The notes beneath the pieces are model-generated. The model had not been told where the DNA came from and did no database searches. It worked only from the letters and a program-made list of their open reading frames with translations. This document shows positions 20,602 to 30,447 of a stretch of 64,000 nucleotides of DNA, in pieces (positions within the stretch are counted from its first letter, which is position 1; each line of letters opens with the position of its first letter). The translations under genes were made by a program, and so were the position numbers. The stretch is from Candidatus Nanosynbacter sp. TM7-074 (GTDB lineage Bacteria > Patescibacteriota > Saccharimonadia > Saccharimonadales > Saccharimonadaceae): assembly GCF_041006295.1 (NCBI RefSeq), contig NZ_CP158487.1, positions 620,001-684,000 on the forward strand. Direction: 5' to 3'.

Positions 20602-22146
20602 TTACAGCGCTCCAAAGATTGCAATAACTACAAGGCTGATGACGGCAAATACTGCCATAATCGGAGCCGACCGCTTCAGCCAGTCGCGATATGAAACGCC
20701 AGCCAGTGCCAAACCACCCATCAATGAAGCAATAGTTGGCGCCATCATATTGATGAGGCCTGATGCCGTAGCAAAGGCTGCCACCATGACTTCTTTGCTT
20801 GAGCCAACCAGGTCGGCAATTGGCGCAATAACCGGCATGGTTGCTGCTGCCAAACCTGATGATGATGGTACGATGAATGACATTGGCAAGTAGAACAGAT
20901 ACGCCAGCACACCAACAACACCACCGCCAGCATCTTTCAGGAGCGCTTCACCCCAGCTGATGATAGTATCTTGGATTTCACCGTTAGTCATCACAACAGA
21001 AACACCGGTTGCTACTGCGATGATCAAAGCAACTGGCAAGATATCTTTCACACCATCAATGAAGGTGTCAACTGGGAAAATACCCTCCTTCTTAAACTCT
21101 TTATAGTAAATTGCGGTTATTACAATAGTTGACATCAAGAACAGTGTAGTGATTTCGCCAAACAGCCATTCACCAAAGGCGGCACTATGAACCACACCGA
21201 GCGCTGCACCGATAACTGGTAAATCTGAAGCTCTCTTAAACACGTCGTCAAAGAAAGTAATTTCCCAGCTCCCCCAAGGAATCAGCGAAAGAACCATCAG
21301 GATAAATGTGATAGCGAATACGCCCATGACAACTTTTCGTGGGGTAGTTAGTTTTGGTATGTTTTCCATATCTAGAGCAGCCGTAGCTGGCTTATAACGA
21401 ACATCCTCCTTATATTTGCCAGCCTTCACTTTTGCCGCGTAGCGCATAGTGAAGATAATTGCCGCAATCAGACACAGTAATAAAATGATAGACATAATTG
21501 GAATTACACTACCTAGCTTTACGTCTGCTGTTGCAGCTGCAGCACCAGTAGAGAATGGGTTAATGGTTGAACCGAGCACACCCGTACCGGCACCAAGCAC
21601 AATCACCATCACACCAGTCATTGCATTGTAGCCAGCAGCAATCATCATTGGTATAACTAGTGCGTAAAACGCCACTGTTTCTTCCTGCATGCCGTAAGTT
21701 GTACCACCGATAGCAAATAGCGTCATCAAAATTGGAATGAGCCATTTTTCTTTACCCTTAAGCTTGCGAAGTAGCGCACCAAGAGAAGCATCAAGAGCAC
21801 CGGTCTTCATGGTAACGCCCAAGAATCCACCAAGCACCATGACGAAAACAATCACATCAAGCTTATTCGTCATGCCTTTAATCGGCGCAGTGAAGACATC
21901 CCATAAACCTTGTCGATCATGCTTGTCGACTTCAGTCTCTTTACCATCCTTCTTTTCCTTGACAGTACGATCTTTATTTACTACATGATACGACCCCGCG
22001 ATACGATTGCCATCATCATCTGTCTTATAAAGACCTGATGGGATAACCCATGTTAGTGCTGCCATGATTGCGATCACGACAAATAAAATCGTAAAAGCCG
22101 ACGGCGATCGAAGCTTCTGCTTTGCTTTTTTAATTTTTTCTACCAT
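20602..22146 (-). CDS. arcD: YfcC-family transporter, probable arginine/ornithine exchanger
   Basis: A 514-residue polytopic membrane protein with about twelve hydrophobic helices. It starts with a basic N-terminus and the motif SAFTILFVVIAIMAALTWVIPSG; GGTTYGMQEETVAFY, GAGTGVLGSTINPFSTG and MSFIVPSSSGLAAATMP are conserved in the YfcC/ArsB-related family that replaces classical ArcD in several arginine deiminase operons. It should bring in arginine and send out ornithine. Placement between arcB and arcC supports the function; the substrate is inferred. A 130-residue-level extracytoplasmic loop (about 45-90) is rich in Lys and Asp. Confidence 0.88.
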   Translation of the reverse strand: MVEKIKKAKQKLRSPSAFTILFVVIAIMAALTWVIPSGLYKTDDDGNRIAGSYHVVNKDRTVKEKKDGKETEVDKHDRQGLWDVFTAPIKGMTNKLDVIVFVMVLGGFLGVTMKTGALDASLGALLRKLKGKEKWLIPILMTLFAIGGTTYGMQEETVAFYALVIPMMIAAGYNAMTGVMVIVLGAGTGVLGSTINPFSTGAAAATADVKLGSVIPIMSIILLLCLIAAIIFTMRYAAKVKAGKYKEDVRYKPATAALDMENIPKLTTPRKVVMGVFAITFILMVLSLIPWGSWEITFFDDVFKRASDLPVIGAALGVVHSAAFGEWLFGEITTLFLMSTIVITAIYYKEFKKEGIFPVDTFIDGVKDILPVALIIAVATGVSVVMTNGEIQDTIISWGEALLKDAGGGVVGVLAYLFYLPMSFIVPSSSGLAAATMPVIAPIADLVGSSKEVMVAAFATASGLINMMAPTIASLMGGLALAGVSYRDWLKRSAPIMAVFAVISLVVIAIFGAL

Positions 22147-22185
22147 TGCCTCGGAGCCTCCTTAACCTCCTTATTACGACAACAA

Positions 22186-23175
22186 CTACAGTGTTAAAGC
22201 CATAACAGCTTTAATTGTATGCATACGATTTTCCGCTTGATCAAATACTATCGAATGCGGCGAGCGGAACACCTCATCCGTAACCTCCATAGAATCTAGA
22301 CCAAAATCTTCCTGAACTTTTTTACCAGTAATCGTCAAAGCGTCGTGGAATGCTGGCAAACAGTGCATGAACTTAACTTCAGGATTCCCCGTCAGGTTAA
22401 TCATGTCACGATTGACTTGGAAGTGGCGCAATTGATTGATACGCTCAGCAAACTTATCCTCCTCGCCCATTGAAACCCAAACATCGGTGTAAATCACATC
22501 AGCGCCGCGTAAAGCTTCTTCGAAGTTGTCGGTAATGGTAATACGCGCATGACTTGACCTGGCGAAGTGGCGAGCCTTGTCAACAAGAGCTTGCTCCGGA
22601 TGTAGTTCACGAGGCGCTAAAATACGGAAATCAAGACCCATAATTGCTGATCCAATCATCAGGGAATTTGCCATATTATTACGACCATCGCCCACAAATA
22701 CTAATTTGGTGCCTTTGAGTTTACCAACATGTTCCTCAATAGTCATGAAATCAGCCAAAATCTGTGTTGGATGGAACTTATCTGTCAAGCCGTTCCACAC
22801 CGGCACGCCGGCATGCTTCGCCAAATCTTCCACCGTTTTATGATCAAAACCGCGAAACTCAATACCGTCAAACATCCGACCCAGAACCTTAGCTGTATCC
22901 TCGACTGTTTCTTTTTTACCAAGCTGGATATCATCCTTACCAAGATATTCTGGTGCGATACCCAAATCATTAGCCGCCACGGTAAAAGCGCAGCGTGTCC
23001 GAGTTGAGGTTTTCTCAAATAGCAATGCCACATTTTTGCCTTCGTGAATTCGGTGTGACACACCAGCATACTTTAACCGACGATACTCACGCGCCGTATC
23101 TAAAAGTAAGCGGATTTCTTCTGCTGTATAGTCACCTAAGGTTAAAAGTGACCGACCTTTCAAACTCTGAGCCAT
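22186..23175 (-). CDS. arcB: Ornithine carbamoyltransferase (catabolic, ArcB)
   Basis: It phosphorolyses citrulline to ornithine and carbamoyl phosphate in this pathway (the anabolic direction is ArgF). Of 329 residues, [12 protein letters not shown] is the carbamoyl-phosphate loop (near 53), [12 protein letters not shown] the middle motif, and [10 protein letters not shown] the ornithine-binding motif (near 265). The C-terminal [21 protein letters not shown] fits. The start ATG 23175 overlaps the arcA stop by one base (TAATG), which implies translational coupling. An in-frame extension to 23214 lies inside arcA and is not used. No other arginine biosynthesis gene is in the window, supporting a catabolic role. 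Confidence 0.96.
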   Translation of the reverse strand: MAQSLKGRSLLTLGDYTAEEIRLLLDTAREYRRLKYAGVSHRIHEGKNVALLFEKTSTRTRCAFTVAANDLGIAPEYLGKDDIQLGKKETVEDTAKVLGRMFDGIEFRGFDHKTVEDLAKHAGVPVWNGLTDKFHPTQILADFMTIEEHVGKLKGTKLVFVGDGRNNMANSLMIGSAIMGLDFRILAPRELHPEQALVDKARHFARSSHARITITDNFEEALRGADVIYTDVWVSMGEEDKFAERINQLRHFQVNRDMINLTGNPEVKFMHCLPAFHDALTITGKKVQEDFGLDSMEVTDEVFRSPHSIVFDQAENRMHTIKAVMALTL

Positions 23176-24413
23176 TAAAATACATCCTCTCGTACTAGCG
23201 GCATACTCATACAACGTGGACCGCCACGACCGCGACCAAGCTCAGCACCGCTGACTTCGATAACTTCAACGCCATGCTCGCGCAACTTTTGGTTAGTAAC
23301 GTAGTTGCGATCATAGGTTACCACCACACCCGGTGCAATTGCCAAAGTGTTGGAGCCGTCATTCCACTGCTCACGAGCAGCTGCGATTGGATCGCCACCG
23401 CCACATTCAATTAACGTAACGCTCGGCAAGCCCAACGCTACCCGCAAAACATGCTCAAGATCCGTCTCGTGAGTAATGCGTGGGAACGGCTGACCTTCAA
23501 CCTTCTCCAAAACGAAACAGTTCATCTTACCACCACGGTCACGGATTTCTGGGTGAATTGTAAACTTATCTCGATCAATCATCGTAAACACCGTGTCTAG
23601 GTGCATAAAGGCGTGTGACTTCGGAATTTCCATAGCAATGACCTTCTTAAAGTTAGAGCCAGCAAACAGCTTGGTTGCCATTTTTTCGATTGCTTCAGCC
23701 GTAGTACGCTCCGATACACCGATTGCCATTACCTTGTCGCTTAGTACTAGTTCATCGCCGCCCTCCATTGAGAATTTCTCAGTGCGGTTATACCAAACTG
23801 GTACGCGATTCGCAAAACGTGGATGATGGTCGATAATATAGCGCATGAATAGCGATTCACGACGACGAGCTGTCCAGTGCATCTTGTTGACTGTCAGACC
23901 ATTACCAATAGCGGCAGCTGGGTCACGTGTAAAGTATAGATTCGGCATTGGATCGAGATAGAATGGATAATGATTCTTCTCAATCATATTATGCAGCTGC
24001 TGATGCTGATCTGGAGGCAAAGTAATTTCATCCTTACGCACACCAGCCATAATCTTGCGAATCATCGCGTGAGTTGGCAGGTCCAACAAGAACTGACGCA
24101 ATGTTTGAGTCACGCGGCGTGAATCCTGCTTAGAAGCAGCCAGCATTTCATCAACAAATTGTTCGCGCAATTGATCTGTACTGAGCGCCTCTGCCACCAT
24201 TTGATCCAGATACAGAACTTCGACGCCATGATCGCGCAAGGTTTGAGCAAACGCGTCGTGCTCCTTCTGCGCAACTTCCAAATACGGAATATCGTCAAAT
24301 AAAAGATCGGTCAGGTAATCTGGCGTCAAATTCTCCAGCTCTTCACCTGGCCTATGCAACAAAACGGTCTTAAGTTTTCCTATTTCAGACGTGATGTGAA
24401 TCGGTTCGTCCAT
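23175..24413 (-). CDS. arcA: Arginine deiminase
   Basis: It hydrolyses arginine to citrulline and ammonia. About 412 residues with the N-terminal [37 protein letters not shown], the catalytic His region [16 protein letters not shown] and the C-terminal nucleophile Cys in [16 protein letters not shown]. All are diagnostic. The start ATG 24413 is preferred to GTG 24416 because GGGGAGGG ends 5 bases before the ATG and only 2 before the GTG. It is the first gene of arcA-arcB-arcD-arcC. Confidence 0.98.
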   Translation of the reverse strand: MDEPIHITSEIGKLKTVLLHRPGEELENLTPDYLTDLLFDDIPYLEVAQKEHDAFAQTLRDHGVEVLYLDQMVAEALSTDQLREQFVDEMLAASKQDSRRVTQTLRQFLLDLPTHAMIRKIMAGVRKDEITLPPDQHQQLHNMIEKNHYPFYLDPMPNLYFTRDPAAAIGNGLTVNKMHWTARRRESLFMRYIIDHHPRFANRVPVWYNRTEKFSMEGGDELVLSDKVMAIGVSERTTAEAIEKMATKLFAGSNFKKVIAMEIPKSHAFMHLDTVFTMIDRDKFTIHPEIRDRGGKMNCFVLEKVEGQPFPRITHETDLEHVLRVALGLPSVTLIECGGGDPIAAAREQWNDGSNTLAIAPGVVVTYDRNYVTNQKLREHGVEVIEVSGAELGRGRGGPRCMSMPLVREDVF

Positions 24414-24448
24414 CACAACCCTCCCCTGTTTATATTACTAATGTTTTA

Positions 24449-24476
24449 ATTGTAACACGTTTATGTTTTTGGGCAA
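24449..24476 (-). promoter_or_regulatory. Promoter of the arc operon
   Basis: Minus strand TTGCCC (24471-24476), 16-base spacer, extended TGT-TACAAT (24449-24454). The leader is about 28 bases and contains a strong Shine-Dalgarno sequence, unlike the leaderless genes. The -35 box overlaps the last codons of the upstream methyltransferase gene. No clear ArgR box is visible. Confidence 0.6.
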
Positions 24477-25093
24477 GAGGAGATAATTGCCAGACTGGCT
24501 TCAGTTCTTATCGTAAATTGTCGGTGATTTGTCAGCCACTCATCAACCGCTCGTGCGGCGCCTGGCAACGCTTCATTGGCGTAGTCGTCAACCACAATCG
24601 TTGCTTTTTTATGAAACTTGCCGTCACACACGCGAAATGAATCGACGATTGATTCATAAAAATCACCATCAAAAAACGCAAAAATAATACTTTCCGGCAC
24701 GTCCTCGGGGGTAAAATCGGCAAACCAACCCTTGTGAATGATCGGCAGTTTCAAGCTAGCCTTTTTAAAATTCTGAACGAAGGTTTTACGTGGCACCAAT
24801 AATTCGCCCACTTTGAATTGCTCGCCCACAGCACTGTTGTCAGCTTGGGTTTTTTCTGGCAACCCCGCAAACGAATCATAAACATGAAATTCGCCCATAA
24901 AATCATAAGCGTCCAGCAGCCGCCGAATAAACAAACTCGTCGTGCCGACATAACAGCCAAATTCTACGATATTGCCAGTCGCACCGCTTCGCAGCACTTT
25001 TTCCAGCTCCCGCAGCAGGACGCTTAATTCTTTGGTGTCAACTTGATTGGAGATGATGGGATATTTGGCGAGGAGTTGGTCGGTGATATTCAT
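24461..25093 (-). CDS. TylF/MycF-like O-methyltransferase
   Basis: A 210-residue class I SAM-dependent methyltransferase of the TylF (macrocin O-methyltransferase) family. The SAM-binding motif NIVEFGCYVGTTSLFIRRLL is at about 42-61, FHVYDSFAGLPEKT (about 73) is the family signature, FAFFDGDFYESIVDSF is near 137, and VVDDYANEALPGAARAVDEW near 167 carries the metal-binding Asp pair. Family members methylate sugar hydroxyls in antibiotics or surface glycans; the substrate here is unknown. It is a single gene, possibly leaderless. Confidence 0.85.
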   Translation of the reverse strand: MNITDQLLAKYPIISNQVDTKELSVLLRELEKVLRSGATGNIVEFGCYVGTTSLFIRRLLDAYDFMGEFHVYDSFAGLPEKTQADNSAVGEQFKVGELLVPRKTFVQNFKKASLKLPIIHKGWFADFTPEDVPESIIFAFFDGDFYESIVDSFRVCDGKFHKKATIVVDDYANEALPGAARAVDEWLTNHRQFTIRTEASLAIISSCPKT

Positions 25094-25108
25094 ACAATTT
25101 AAATTATA
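25094..25108 (-). promoter_or_regulatory. -10 box of the TylF-like gene
   Basis: Minus strand TATAAT (25103-25108), 9 bases before ATG 25093. No Shine-Dalgarno sequence is seen. Confidence 0.4.
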
Positions 25109-25195
25109 GACAGTTCACCAAATATCAACAAACAGTTGATGACATATAACTACATGTTTTAATATTTTATAGGTTACAATATTAAATTAGTACTT

Positions 25196-25936
25196 ATGAA
25201 TAATTACGACATTATCAAAACATTTTTACCGAAACAATTAGATATAAAGCACCTCGATCTCCTGCTACCTGCCTTACAAAAGTCAAACCTAATTGTTTAT
25301 GGGGAAATTCACGGCATAAAAGAAAATGCCGATATCGTCTATACCTTGGTTAAAAAAACTTGCATACAACGATTGGCCATTGAAGCTAGCCCTACTGTGT
25401 TTGACTTCATCAATTCAGTAAAGATCAATTCTTATGATTTTTCCTTAGTTGATGAAGACCTTTTTGACTTAAGCGTTCTATCTCTTGAGATGATAAAAAC
25501 GATAGCAATTCTTCTGCAGCAAAATCAACTTAAAGAGCTCGTTTTTATTGATACATTTTTTGACAATTTAGATGAGGATACCATCATACCACCAAGCCCG
25601 CAAGAACGAGAAGAGCAGCTAGCTAAAAATATCCTCGGAATTGACGGCTCTCTACCAACATTATGTATTATGGGACAATGGCATACGCAGCCCAAAGTTG
25701 TTACAGATGGCGAAACACGGCATGAATCAGCGTTATATCGCTTGAGAAAAACAAAACCAAATGTACCGTTTATTCACAATATCTATCGACAAGGGCAACT
25801 ATTTAATGATGGAAAGATAATTAAATTACCAAATAATCCAGCCATGTCGTCTTGTTACGAAATTGTCCAGAAAACTGATATTGATTTTGAGCTACACATA
25901 CCAGAAGCTACGAGAATATCGCTATGCAAAAAATAG
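25196..25936 (+). CDS. Protein with erythromycin-esterase/ChaN-like fold
   Basis: A 246-residue cytoplasmic protein. The N-terminal LIVYGEIHGIKENADIVYTLV (about 32-52) and LAIEASPTVFDFIN (about 61-74) resemble the GE-x-H and E motifs of the EreA/ChaN/TIKI-like group, and IMGQWHTQPKV (about 160) supplies a second His. These families hydrolyse esters or bind haem; no more precise function can be given. It is AT-rich. A TACAAT box (25157-25162) and a weak ribosome-binding region precede the ATG. It is convergent with the ABC exporter, with a 7-base gap. Confidence 0.6.
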   Translation: MNNYDIIKTFLPKQLDIKHLDLLLPALQKSNLIVYGEIHGIKENADIVYTLVKKTCIQRLAIEASPTVFDFINSVKINSYDFSLVDEDLFDLSVLSLEMIKTIAILLQQNQLKELVFIDTFFDNLDEDTIIPPSPQEREEQLAKNILGIDGSLPTLCIMGQWHTQPKVVTDGETRHESALYRLRKTKPNVPFIHNIYRQGQLFNDGKIIKLPNNPAMSSCYEIVQKTDIDFELHIPEATRISLCKK

Positions 25937-25943
25937 CGAACGT

Positions 25944-27944
25944 CTACTCAGCAAACTGACTATTATACAGCTCGGCATAAAAGCCATTTTTCTTCAGCAG
26001 TTCGTCGTGCTTACCTTGTTCGATGATGTTGCCGTCGCGGACGACCAAGATCAGGTCAGCGTCGCGAATAGTGCTCAGCCGATGAGCGATGACGAAGCTG
26101 GTTTTGCCCTGCATCAACTTGTCCATGGCTTTTTGGATGAGCACTTCGGTGCGAGTGTCAACTGAGCTGGTGGCTTCATCCAAAATCAGCATTGGCGTGC
26201 GCGCCAGCATTGCCCGGGCAATCGTCAGCAGCTGTTTCTCACCCTGTGAAATATTCGTGGCTTCCTCGCCCAGCATCATGTCATAACCACCTGGCAGCGA
26301 CCGCACGAAGTGATCGACATGCGCCTCCTTGGCGGTAGCAACCATCTCTTCTTCGCTGGCTGTTGGATTGCCATACAGCAAATTTTGGCGAATCGTGCCG
26401 TTAAACAGCCAGGTGTCCTGCAACACCATACCAAACATTTGCCGCACCTCGCTGCGCTTCATCTGGCGAATATCCACGCCGTCAATTTTAATCGCACCAC
26501 TGTTAATTTCATAAAATCGCATCAGCAAATTAACCAGCGTCGTTTTGCCCGCGCCCGTTGGACCGACGATCGCCACGCGCTGACCTGGCTTGATGTGCGC
26601 CGACAAACCTTTGATGATGGTTTGGTCGGGTCGGTAGCCAAAGACTACGTTGTCAAATTCAACTTCGCCCTTAACGTGAGTCAATTTCACCAAATCCTTG
26701 CCCTCCGCCTTTTCTTCTGACTCATCCAAAAATTCAAACACACGCTCGGCAGCGGCGGCGGTCGATTGCAGGACATTGGCGATGTTAGCAACTTGCACCA
26801 GCGGCTGGTTGAACTGGTTAATGTATTGGATGAACGCCTGAATGTCGCCAATTTTCAGCCGACCGTTGATCGCCAGCCAGCCGCCCAAAATCGCCATCAC
26901 GACATAGCCAATGTTGCCGATGAAGTTCATGATTGGATAAATCAGTCCTGACAAAAATTGAGCTTTCCAGGCGCTTTCCTGCAGCTGGTCGTTAATCCGT
27001 GAAAACTTAGCCAGCGAATTTTTCTGGCCGTTAAACACGCGCATCACCTGATGGCCGCCGTACATTTCTTCGATGTGGCCGTTCAATTCACCCAACTGTG
27101 TTTGCTGACGGAGGAATTGCTTTTGCGAGCTTTTGGCGATCAGCGTGATTACGCCGCCAGCTAGCGGCAACACCAAGAGCGCCACCAGCGACATTTGCCA
27201 GCTGATGGAAAACATCATCGCCAAAATCCCCAGCACCATCACCGTCGAGGAGACGATTTGCGACAGGCTCTGATTGAGCGTTTGGCTAATAGTATCAACG
27301 TCGTTGGTAACGCGGCTCAGGACTTCTCCGTAGGTTTGCTTGTCAAAATAACTCAGCGGCAGGCGGTTGATTTTCTCGGACAATTGCCGACGCATTCTGA
27401 AAGTAACTGTTTGCGTCACTTGGGTCATCAACCAGGTTTGGATGTAGCGGAAAATGGCGCTAAGTATATACAAGCCAATTAGCAAACTGACCACCTGCCA
27501 AATTGCCTCAAAGTGAAATTCTGGACGCCGGCTAAGATCGAGTTTTTTAATGGTCTCAAGCTGGTTGGACGGAATTTGACTTTCAATTTCCGACTTGTTC
27601 GGTAGCTGCTTCAGAACATCAGCACCGGTCGTGCCAGCTGGCAACGAAGCACCATTTGGCAGCTTGCTGGTGATGGTTTCATACGCCTTCATACTGACAT
27701 AATCTTCGACGATTTGGTTGGTGGCGCCGCCCAAAATTTTCGGACTGACAATCGCAAACGCTGTACTACCGACCGCAAAAATCGCCACCATGAGCATTTG
27801 CCAGCGGAACTCCGCCAAGTATTTGGCTAGCTTCTTGACCGTGCCTTTGAAATCTTTGGCTTTTTCGCCGGCGCCCATACCGCCGCCCATTGGACCGCCC
27901 ATCTTCACTGGCTGGCGTTTTTTCATGCTTTGCTGAGCCATCAT
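25944..27944 (-). CDS. ABC exporter half-transporter with consensus ATPase site
   Basis: A 666-residue ABC transporter (MdlB/LmrD class): a Gly/Met-rich N-terminal extension, an ABC type 1 transmembrane domain with six helices (about 45-370), and an insertion of about 75 residues between helices 1 and 2 that is extracytoplasmic and rich in Ser, Thr and Pro. In the nucleotide-binding domain, Walker A is GPTGAGKTT, the signature motif reads NISQGEKQ, Walker B LILDEATSSVD keeps the catalytic Glu, and the H-loop is FVIAHRLST. It overlaps the upstream partner gene by 4 bases, and the two should form a heterodimer that exports drugs, lipids or peptides. Confidence 0.93.
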   Translation of the reverse strand: MMAQQSMKKRQPVKMGGPMGGGMGAGEKAKDFKGTVKKLAKYLAEFRWQMLMVAIFAVGSTAFAIVSPKILGGATNQIVEDYVSMKAYETITSKLPNGASLPAGTTGADVLKQLPNKSEIESQIPSNQLETIKKLDLSRRPEFHFEAIWQVVSLLIGLYILSAIFRYIQTWLMTQVTQTVTFRMRRQLSEKINRLPLSYFDKQTYGEVLSRVTNDVDTISQTLNQSLSQIVSSTVMVLGILAMMFSISWQMSLVALLVLPLAGGVITLIAKSSQKQFLRQQTQLGELNGHIEEMYGGHQVMRVFNGQKNSLAKFSRINDQLQESAWKAQFLSGLIYPIMNFIGNIGYVVMAILGGWLAINGRLKIGDIQAFIQYINQFNQPLVQVANIANVLQSTAAAAERVFEFLDESEEKAEGKDLVKLTHVKGEVEFDNVVFGYRPDQTIIKGLSAHIKPGQRVAIVGPTGAGKTTLVNLLMRFYEINSGAIKIDGVDIRQMKRSEVRQMFGMVLQDTWLFNGTIRQNLLYGNPTASEEEMVATAKEAHVDHFVRSLPGGYDMMLGEEATNISQGEKQLLTIARAMLARTPMLILDEATSSVDTRTEVLIQKAMDKLMQGKTSFVIAHRLSTIRDADLILVVRDGNIIEQGKHDELLKKNGFYAELYNSQFAE

Positions 27945-29704
27945 GCCGCTCCTTTCGCAGTCGTCGCCGACATTTTATACAGGTCATCTTCCGAAAGCTG
28001 GGAGGCGGCAATTTCTTGATAGACTTTACAATTTTTCATCAATTCCTGATGCGTGCCCTGACCGACAATTTTACCTTCGTCCAGCACGATGATTTTGTCA
28101 GCGTTCATGATGGTATTGATGCGCTGACCGACGATGAGCACGGTTTTATGTTTGGTTTCTTTGGCAAGCGCCAAACGCAATTTGGCGTCAGTTTTGAAAT
28201 CCAGCGCCGAAAACGAATCATCAAAAATGTAGACATTCGGCTCGACAGCGATCGCCCGGGCAATCGACAAACGCTGCCTCTGGCCGCCGGAAACATTGCT
28301 GCCGCCTTGAGCGATGTCGTTTTTGTAGCCGTTTTTTAGCTCGTTGATGAACTCGGCGGCTTGGGCGATTTTAGCGGATTTTTCGACCAATTTTTGGCTA
28401 GCTTTGGCGTTACCGTACTTGATGTTGCTGGCAATCGTCCCACTAAACAACACACCCTTTTGCGGCACGTAGCCGATTTGATCGTACAAATCTTCCAACT
28501 TGAGCTGGCGAATATCCACGCCATCCAGCAAGATCTGCCCTGCCGACACATCGTAAAAGCGCGGGATCAAATTGATCAACGTTGATTTGCCCGAGCCAGT
28601 GCTGCCAATGAACGCTGTGGTTTGCCCTGGTTCAGCTGTGAAATTGATATTGGATAGCACTGGCAGATCAGCGTCTGGATAGGTAAACGTCACGTCTTTG
28701 AATTCAATTTTGCCCGTAGCGTCATGTGGCAATTGTTGCGGCGATAGCGGATCAACAATTGACGGCAGTGTGTCGAGCACCTCGCCCACCCGCTTCACCG
28801 ACACAGCCGCTCGCGGCACCATGATGAATACCATCGACAGCAGCAGGAACGAAATAATCACCTGCATGGCGTATTCCAAAAACGCCATCATATTACCAAT
28901 TTGCAGATTACCGCTACTAATCAAATGCGCGCCAAACCAGACAATCGCCACGCTAGAAAAGTTCATCACCAGCGTCATGATTGGGTCGAGCAGCATCATC
29001 AGCCGATTGACAAATAAATTCATTTTATTCAGCTCGGTATTGGCTTGCTGGAACTTTTTCTGCTCAATCTTTTCATTGTGAAAGGCGCGGATGACTTTCA
29101 AACCGACCAGGTTTTCGCGCGTTACCAAATTGAGCTTGTCCACCAGCGTTTGCAATTTCTTGAACCGAGGCACAGCAATGACAAACAACACGGCAATGAC
29201 CACCAGCAGCACCGACACCGCCAGCGCAATGATCCAGCTCAAATTTGGCGCGTTATGAATGGCTTTTTGCAGACCGCCAATTGCCATGATCGGCGCCATC
29301 AACGCCAGACGCAGCAGCAGGATTGACGTCATCTGAATTTGCTGAATATCGTTGGTCGAGCGCGTGATCAGCGACGCGGTAGAAAATTTATTAAAATCCG
29401 CCAGCGCGAAACTCTCGACCCGCTCAAATAGTTCTGTCCGTAGTTTTTGCGCCATACCAGTGGCGATCCGAGCCGCCAAAAACCCGATGACAATTGAGCA
29501 AAGCCCGCCCGCCGCCGTCACCACAATCATAGCTAGTCCGTTGTGCCAAATCGCCGGCATATCTTGTTTGATGATGCCGTTATTGACGATTTCCGACATC
29601 TTGTCAGGTAGCCACAAATTCGCCATCACCATGGCGTAGGTAAAGCCGACCAAGATGATAAACATCAGCCAGTAGCCGCTAAAAATTCGTAAAATATGCT
29701 TCAT
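27941..29704 (-). CDS. ABC exporter half-transporter with degenerate ATPase site
   Basis: A 587-residue partner of the following gene (MdlA/LmrC class). The six-helix transmembrane domain is at about 10-310 and the ATPase domain follows. Walker A is GSTGSGKST and the signature is VSGGQRQ (canonical), but Walker B reads YIFDDSFSALD, with Asp in place of the catalytic Glu, and the H-loop reads VLIVGQR, with Gln in place of His. This is the usual pattern of asymmetric exporters such as BmrCD or TM287/288, where one of the two ATP sites does not hydrolyse. AAAGGAAC precedes the ATG, and a TGC-TATAAT box is at 29736-29741. Confidence 0.93.
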   Translation of the reverse strand: MKHILRIFSGYWLMFIILVGFTYAMVMANLWLPDKMSEIVNNGIIKQDMPAIWHNGLAMIVVTAAGGLCSIVIGFLAARIATGMAQKLRTELFERVESFALADFNKFSTASLITRSTNDIQQIQMTSILLLRLALMAPIMAIGGLQKAIHNAPNLSWIIALAVSVLLVVIAVLFVIAVPRFKKLQTLVDKLNLVTRENLVGLKVIRAFHNEKIEQKKFQQANTELNKMNLFVNRLMMLLDPIMTLVMNFSSVAIVWFGAHLISSGNLQIGNMMAFLEYAMQVIISFLLLSMVFIMVPRAAVSVKRVGEVLDTLPSIVDPLSPQQLPHDATGKIEFKDVTFTYPDADLPVLSNINFTAEPGQTTAFIGSTGSGKSTLINLIPRFYDVSAGQILLDGVDIRQLKLEDLYDQIGYVPQKGVLFSGTIASNIKYGNAKASQKLVEKSAKIAQAAEFINELKNGYKNDIAQGGSNVSGGQRQRLSIARAIAVEPNVYIFDDSFSALDFKTDAKLRLALAKETKHKTVLIVGQRINTIMNADKIIVLDEGKIVGQGTHQELMKNCKVYQEIAASQLSEDDLYKMSATTAKGAA

Positions 29705-29735
29705 TTTGTTCCTTTACCACCTAAAGCCAGCTTCT

Positions 29736-29741
29736 ATTATA
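29736..29741 (-). promoter_or_regulatory. Extended -10 box of the ABC exporter operon
   Basis: Minus strand TGC-TATAAT, 31 bases before ATG 29704, leaving a leader with a Shine-Dalgarno sequence. Confidence 0.5.
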
Positions 29742-29781
29742 GCACGAAGCGGCAGCCCAACCCCACCCCGACGGACGGTGA

Positions 29782-29811
29782 TTGGACAAAATCACCCGCT
29801 CGGCTTATACT
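29782..29811 (+). promoter_or_regulatory. Promoter of tRNA-Pro
   Basis: TTGGAC (29782-29787), 18-base spacer, TATACT (29806-29811), 10 bases before the tRNA. Confidence 0.55.
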
Positions 29812-29821
29812 ATTTTAGCGT

Positions 29822-29898
29822 CGGGGTGTGGCGCAGCTTGGTAGCGCGCACCGTTCGGGACGGTGAGGTCGTCCGTTCAAATCGGATCACCCCGACCA
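29822..29898 (+). tRNA. tRNA-Pro (CGG)
   Basis: A 77-base cloverleaf with acceptor CGGGGTG/CACCCCG, encoded CCA, and a 7-base anticodon loop TTCGGGA giving anticodon CGG at 29856-29858. It has the D-arm and stem features of proline tRNAs. It reads CCG codons. Confidence 0.95.
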
Positions 29899-29965
29899 TG
29901 AAATTATTTGAAGCGTACGTTCACTGACGAGAACCTCTGGCTATAAGCAAAATAAAGGAGGTTAT

Positions 29966-30433
29966 ATGCAGCGGCGAGTTAATATACGCGGAATTATTAT
30001 CAACGATCAGGGCGAGATTTTTTGTCAAAAATTGACTGCAAATAACAGCAAAGGGCGTGATTTTTGGTGTACACCAGGCGGCGGCTTGGAAATGGGCGAA
30101 AGCTTGCTGGACGGTCTACGCCGAGAAATAATTGAAGAAACAGGCGTCAAACCAGAAATCGGTAAGTTGTTATTTATACAACAATTCGCCGAATCGGGCG
30201 GGCAATCAGCGCATGGCCCGAACGAGCAATTAGAATTTTTCTTCCTCATCACCAACTGGCAAGATTACCAGCACATTAACCTGGAGAAAACATCGCACGG
30301 CGTCGAGGAAGTAGCGGAATGCGGCTTTGTCGATCCGAAGACGACGCGAATTTTACCAAGCTACTTAACAGAGGTTGACTTGGACCAGCTAGTTAACAAA
30401 TTGACAGAAGTTCCAGTTCTAAGCGAATTATAG
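29966..30433 (+). CDS. Nudix hydrolase
   Basis: A 155-residue Nudix protein. The Nudix box G-x5-E-x7-REU-x-EE-x-GU is complete: GGLEMGESLLDGLRREIIEE continued by TGV (about residues 38-60). Such enzymes cleave nucleoside diphosphates linked to another moiety; the substrate is not evident. RBS AAAGGAGGTTAT precedes the ATG. It is convergent with the amino-acid ABC operon. Confidence 0.92.
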   Translation: MQRRVNIRGIIINDQGEIFCQKLTANNSKGRDFWCTPGGGLEMGESLLDGLRREIIEETGVKPEIGKLLFIQQFAESGGQSAHGPNEQLEFFFLITNWQDYQHINLEKTSHGVEEVAECGFVDPKTTRILPSYLTEVDLDQLVNKLTEVPVLSEL

Positions 30434-30447
30434 CTGGGCCGCTTAGA

